A stretch of DNA of 64,000 nt, taken from NCBI GenBank assembly GCA_964368455.1, contig CAYJAZ010000005.1:80796-144795 (forward strand). Direction: 5' to 3'. Position numbers and translations under genes: made by a program. This stretch comes from CAYJAZ01 sp964368455. Lineage in GTDB: Bacteria; Desulfobacterota; Desulfovibrionia; Desulfovibrionales; Desulfovibrionaceae. The notes below the pieces were generated by a model. It saw nothing but the letters and a program-made list of their open reading frames with translations. It was not told the DNA's origin and searched no databases. Positions 62,701-64,000 of the stretch are shown here, one piece after another. Within the stretch, counting starts at the first letter, position 1. Each line of letters starts with the position of its first letter.

Positions 62701-64000
62701 TCGCCATCAGTAAAGGTAGTTTCTATATCTGTTCTTCCGCCAACTTCATAAGAAACTTCCCAAGTGTCTGTTGGTTTACCATCTGCACCAATTTGCTGAG
62801 TGTAGGTTACATCGCCAAGTCTAATAGTAAAGCCCTCTGTAGCATTACCTTTTACCTCAACATTGTCTAACCAGCCAACACCAGTAATTTTTTCCCAAGT
62901 TTGGGTTTCGGCATTCCATTCAACACCAATTTTTTCTGTTCCACCAGCTGAAATAACTATTGTAGAGCCATCAGCATCAGCACCATGATTAAATTCTATG
63001 AGAGCTCTAGCAATACCATTTTCATCAATATCTGCAAGAGTAGTGTTTGGATTATCGTCAGTTTCTGGGATATAATTGTTTGCTGAAGTAGAAACTACTG
63101 GTTCATCGTCATAAATATTTACTGTTATCTTATTACCAACACCATCTTCATCGCTACTGTCAGGGAAGAGATATGTATCAGGATTTTCTGTATCAGCATC
63201 AGTGACAGATTTGATTGTAAAGATATCGCCATCCCATTTTGAATCATCAGTAAGTGGAGTATCACCATGTGAAGCATTTTTAGTTTGAACATAAGTGTAC
63301 TTTACTGTAAAATGCCCTGCTGGACTTTCTACAACCTCAAAGCTAAGGTAGCCATGTGTACCTTGAATAGCATCAGTAACTACATCACCATTAGCGTCAA
63401 GAGCTGTGCTTGAAGTTGTTTTGCCAGAATCTGTAAAAACATCGCCACTTGCATCAACATAATAATCCACACCACCAATGCTTATAGTAACATAACCTAC
63501 ACCATCTTGAGAGGTAAAGCTAAATGAACTAGAAGCTGTAGCTGATTTGTCTGGTTCTAAATTTCCACCCTTTAGGGCATCATCATATGTTGTAAGATTG
63601 TAATTAGCATTATCAAATCCACCAGGAGTATTATCTACTTCGCCACTTACAGTAACTTTTGCTGTATCGCCATCATTATCTTTGAATTGAATATCAAAAG
63701 AGATAGTTTCATTGTTATTGTTTGCTGTTACAGAATATGCACCTGTTGCATTATTCATAGTCACAGTTCCCCAAGCGAAAGTGTAAACTGTAGCAGCTTG
63801 TCCATCTAATGTGCCAGCTGTAGGCATTGCAGTAAATGCATTGCTTGCGTCTTCTAAAACTGTGTATTCGCCACCAACATGATCAGCACCTGTATTGAAA
63901 TAGTTACTTGCGTTTGCTGATGTAGCTGAATCAACTGTTAAATCACCAAGATCATTAGTAGCACTTTTTACTGTTGGAACGTCATCTGTAATAGTTACTT
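56736..64000 (-). CDS. RTX/VWA repeat adhesin, type I secreted (N-terminus beyond window)
   Basis: At least 2420 residues; the frame is open to the right edge, so the true start is outside the window and any internal ATG is not it. The visible part begins in large T1SS-143-like repeats with motifs such as LTTYDDAL and VSGEVDNTPGGF. One unit near 61015-61442 is almost identical to 62671-63100. A VWA domain with DTSGS MIDAS (DNA near 58770), RTX nonapeptides GGAGDDVLV-type (DNA 56960-57150) and a C-terminal secretion region follow. It is a paralogue of the first adhesin, with a matching VWA-RTX end. It should be calcium-dependent and surface-bound. Confidence 0.93.
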   Translation of the reverse strand, partial: VTITDDVPTVKSATNDLGDLTVDSATSANASNYFNTGADHVGGEYTVLEDASNAFTAMPTAGTLDGQAATVYTFAWGTVTMNNATGAYSVTANNNNETISFDIQFKDNDGDTAKVTVSGEVDNTPGGFDNANYNLTTYDDALKGGNLEPDKSATASSSFSFTSQDGVGYVTISIGGVDYYVDASGDVFTDSGKTTSSTALDANGDVVTDAIQGTHGYLSFEVVESPAGHFTVKYTYVQTKNASHGDTPLTDDSKWDGDIFTIKSVTDADTENPDTYLFPDSSDEDGVGNKITVNIYDDEPVVSTSANNYIPETDDNPNTTLADIDENGIARALIEFNHGADADGSTIVISAGGTEKIGVEWNAETQTWEKITGVGWLDNVEVKGNATEGFTIRLGDVTYTQQIGADGKPTDTWEVSYEVGGRTDIETTFTDGDKDVVKHTVEAENSNPKITLTHNNLEIYDDLDDSRDADVDNDGDGRTVDGTFKVSDYDSEDVLTISINGEKITVFNGTQSFTTANGNTITINSIKDGVVSYTYKQTTPSEHLDADGKPIQGDKDSIADSFDVSVSDGKGGNASGTVNITIYDDAPTIESGTNDLGDLALNLASETQHASDYFNTGADFDGGEYTVLAADSSVTTDDTTVYTFTWGTVTMDNVSGDYTVKPNNNDDSISFEVQFKDKDGDTAKVIVSGNVDNTPEGFAGSSLNLKTYDDALNGNIENPATQVATDSNFFTFYSHDGFGHLVISVDNVDYYVDKDGNVYTDAAMEDLSMVDGVNAIPGTHGHLTFNITITDGQYKAEYTYTQTDVVTHDKDADNDSDADRFVIESIVDEDGDKFDVPAGSGNINVNIVDDMPVVSTSANNYIPETDDNPDTTLAEVDENGLARALIEFNHGADADGSTIVISAGGTEKIGVEWNAETQTWEKITGVGWLDNVEVKGNATEGFTIRLGDVTYTQQIGADGKPTDTWEVSYEVSGRTDIETTFTDGDKDEVKHTVEAGNSPPTVASTDTHVSEVYLADGTGAGKAGQNIDGVESFPDQTKATGSITAKDLNGDDLSFEWDLTAGKQPDLWTSEGDKVEWSIDKDNSNKLIGTADGKEIITITVTESTTTNGEFTYEVELKESVHHDDPDNSASDHNTDFEGDPSEPIEPTEGKDNSDLNFGFNISDGSTSTEGSINVQIQDDILEIKHSNFTTKVNTVETNFAELLTDDFSSGLSADKSELVINGLTFTAGILDNGEFGSPGKSKLLTHYEKNEDVKGLGISNKNGGDGGAQIDKTGNEYEAVQIELSEGQTSSSLTFTLVEWNGGASPTVILYKDGVALDINLYELDNFNANEFKVIVSDGASFDKIVIATNGNGADDFVVESVNFITNTTTTSSTLDIKTADGLADLDVSINGQTLDSTIDGETTTYTYKDDKGTVLGTLIVDQSKTPIEWKFTPSTGYDAETEITFTATDKDGDMTSTKFVLDAKTLTVDESEMAEGTTPNADGSTASGTLDIANAKTITIDGTEYTVKEVNGETIDVDNGTLSFKVSGNTLTYTYKQDEAVKHTNPNSDNESVNLPGKVVVTVTDNSGNANMTTIGFEVNDDAPVEHKDVEIQNISGDASTGYTASSFIELDFGADDGADKTISFNDTTFTYKDAQDGNPAGWYNADGNFVNKTLSADGMTLTQNGDTDLWSVEMTGGKGADTWKDSSTITITDADGDTTSFDINADSENTLEGEKVGLAGEFAALAPGANYNIAIILDTSGSMYDDGHNDIDDYDRDKDGDIDVASRLGQACDAISDFIINTLHNHATNGVEGGKVNLLVTTFWQRSESGLTDGNTGDDDYNSGDGESSGNTYIMTMDPAEFAGMTEDEIYESIAEILAMNAQGVTFNEETGKFEYNEEVHEALTEALKDPDKIADDAYNPLDGPSKGTDLGFHWGTHYHQGFETAADWFEQVSGNGYINESFIITDGAPNDSDADRLIQYNRLLVAMDIVEQDESNSEMYTITDQYGNIHTFRVTESGLYYTDSDGNGVYDNLATREEFYDMIADKAEGNENSIHAVGVGSGTDTDKLDNHDTSGTSITVTDGNISNLFDLGSGSSTTIDSTHIAFTNEGSDILMGDINLNNLRKLFGANQALEADGKLMSDAEGNPIYDKASDNAIMDFLRNNPEWLLDEDNLDKINYGKDAANNDALIADAGDDFVYGQGGNDILIGDGDKDALQDLAAALGVDGDYSYENVTDKTDTDLGKTTGDLVDKLILEAFEKDADGNYVNLDKLTDAANAMENPFTDANADGKDDDGKYDGNDMIYGGDGSDLLLGLGGNDYLVGGDGNDIILGGSGNDTIVGGAGDDVLVGGAGDDVFVFDLTSFGGSDTIIDFNANGESGDRIDLTAFEGTGSHIEIKGSSIVITRGEDEEFTINFSNGAPTLNDIEYGDLDDIII
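61015..61442 (-). repeat. ~425-bp near-identical repeat, copy 1 (adhesin 2)
   Basis: This stretch matches 62671-63100 almost base for base at an offset of 1656 bp (552 codons, in frame). A handful of differences were seen, mostly toward the ends. Confidence 0.85.
62671..63100 (-). repeat. ~425-bp near-identical repeat, copy 2 (adhesin 2)
   Basis: This is the partner of 61015-61442. It encodes the same VWA-like tryptophan-containing segment (VGWLDNVEVKGNATEGF region). Confidence 0.85.

Overview
The window is low-GC DNA from a Gram-negative bacterium. The evidence for Gram-negative is two very large RTX/VWA adhesins of the type I secretion class, a periplasmic tandem rhodanese, sigma-54 activators and envelope proteins of the DUF533 and DUF2207/LemA kind. 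HdrB/HdrC-like iron-sulfur proteins, several catabolic amine and amino-acid genes, and VWA-RTX adhesins like those known from Desulfovibrio suggest an anaerobic, probably host-associated relative of the Desulfovibrionaceae. That placement is an inference from gene content and is not proven. I see no rRNA, tRNA, CRISPR array, prophage or insertion sequence.

Layout. (1) 1-3.6 kb: a sigma-54 enhancer-binding regulator (cut by the window edge) is divergent from an APC amino-acid permease, which has a clear -24/-12 promoter. (2) 3.7-5.9 kb: a Na/Pi cotransporter and MsrA lie behind four contiguous 11-bp Pho-box-like units. (3) 6.1-8.4 kb: a CsoR-type repressor and a heavy-metal P-type ATPase, with a palindromic operator. 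(4) 8.5-10.6 kb: a glycosyltransferase and prephenate dehydrogenase. (5) 10.8-19.7 kb: a module resembling E. coli ydjXYZ-ynjABCDEF, made of a TVP38/TMEM64 protein, an FAD/Fe-S oxidoreductase, an HdrB-like protein, a rhodanese, a YnjBCD ABC importer and a YnjF-like CDP-alcohol phosphotransferase. The HdrB/GltD-type redox pair is an unusual addition. (6) 20-27.3 kb: Tex, LemA, DUF2207, and small membrane, DUF547 and DUF533 proteins. (7) 27.4-36.8 kb: a seven-gene catabolic operon (RidA, creatinase-like M24 hydrolase, BCCT transporter, Asp/Glu racemase-like protein, enolase-superfamily enzyme, M20 hydrolase, P5C-reductase-like enzyme). It has its own sigma-54 promoter, tandem palindromic upstream sites and an adjacent enhancer-binding regulator; an MFS transporter is divergent. 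(8) 38.7-51.2 kb: a 1933-residue RTX/VWA adhesin with a LapG-like PAAG site, a highly structured leader region, and three c-di-GMP turnover proteins. (9) 51.5-56.6 kb: kbl-tdh threonine catabolism, then an amidohydrolase and MFS gene pair. (10) 56.7 kb to the end: a second, larger adhesin of the same class, cut by the window edge.

How it fits together. The left and middle parts are uptake-plus-catabolism units, each with its own regulator. The right part looks like a surface-attachment locus: two secreted calcium-binding adhesins flank genes that can make and degrade c-di-GMP, a signal that in LapA-type systems controls adhesin retention. The secretion machinery and any LapD/LapG homologues are not in the window. 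The most interesting undescribed candidates are the sigma-54-controlled amine/betaine-type operon, the redox-extended ynj module and the structured element upstream of the first adhesin.
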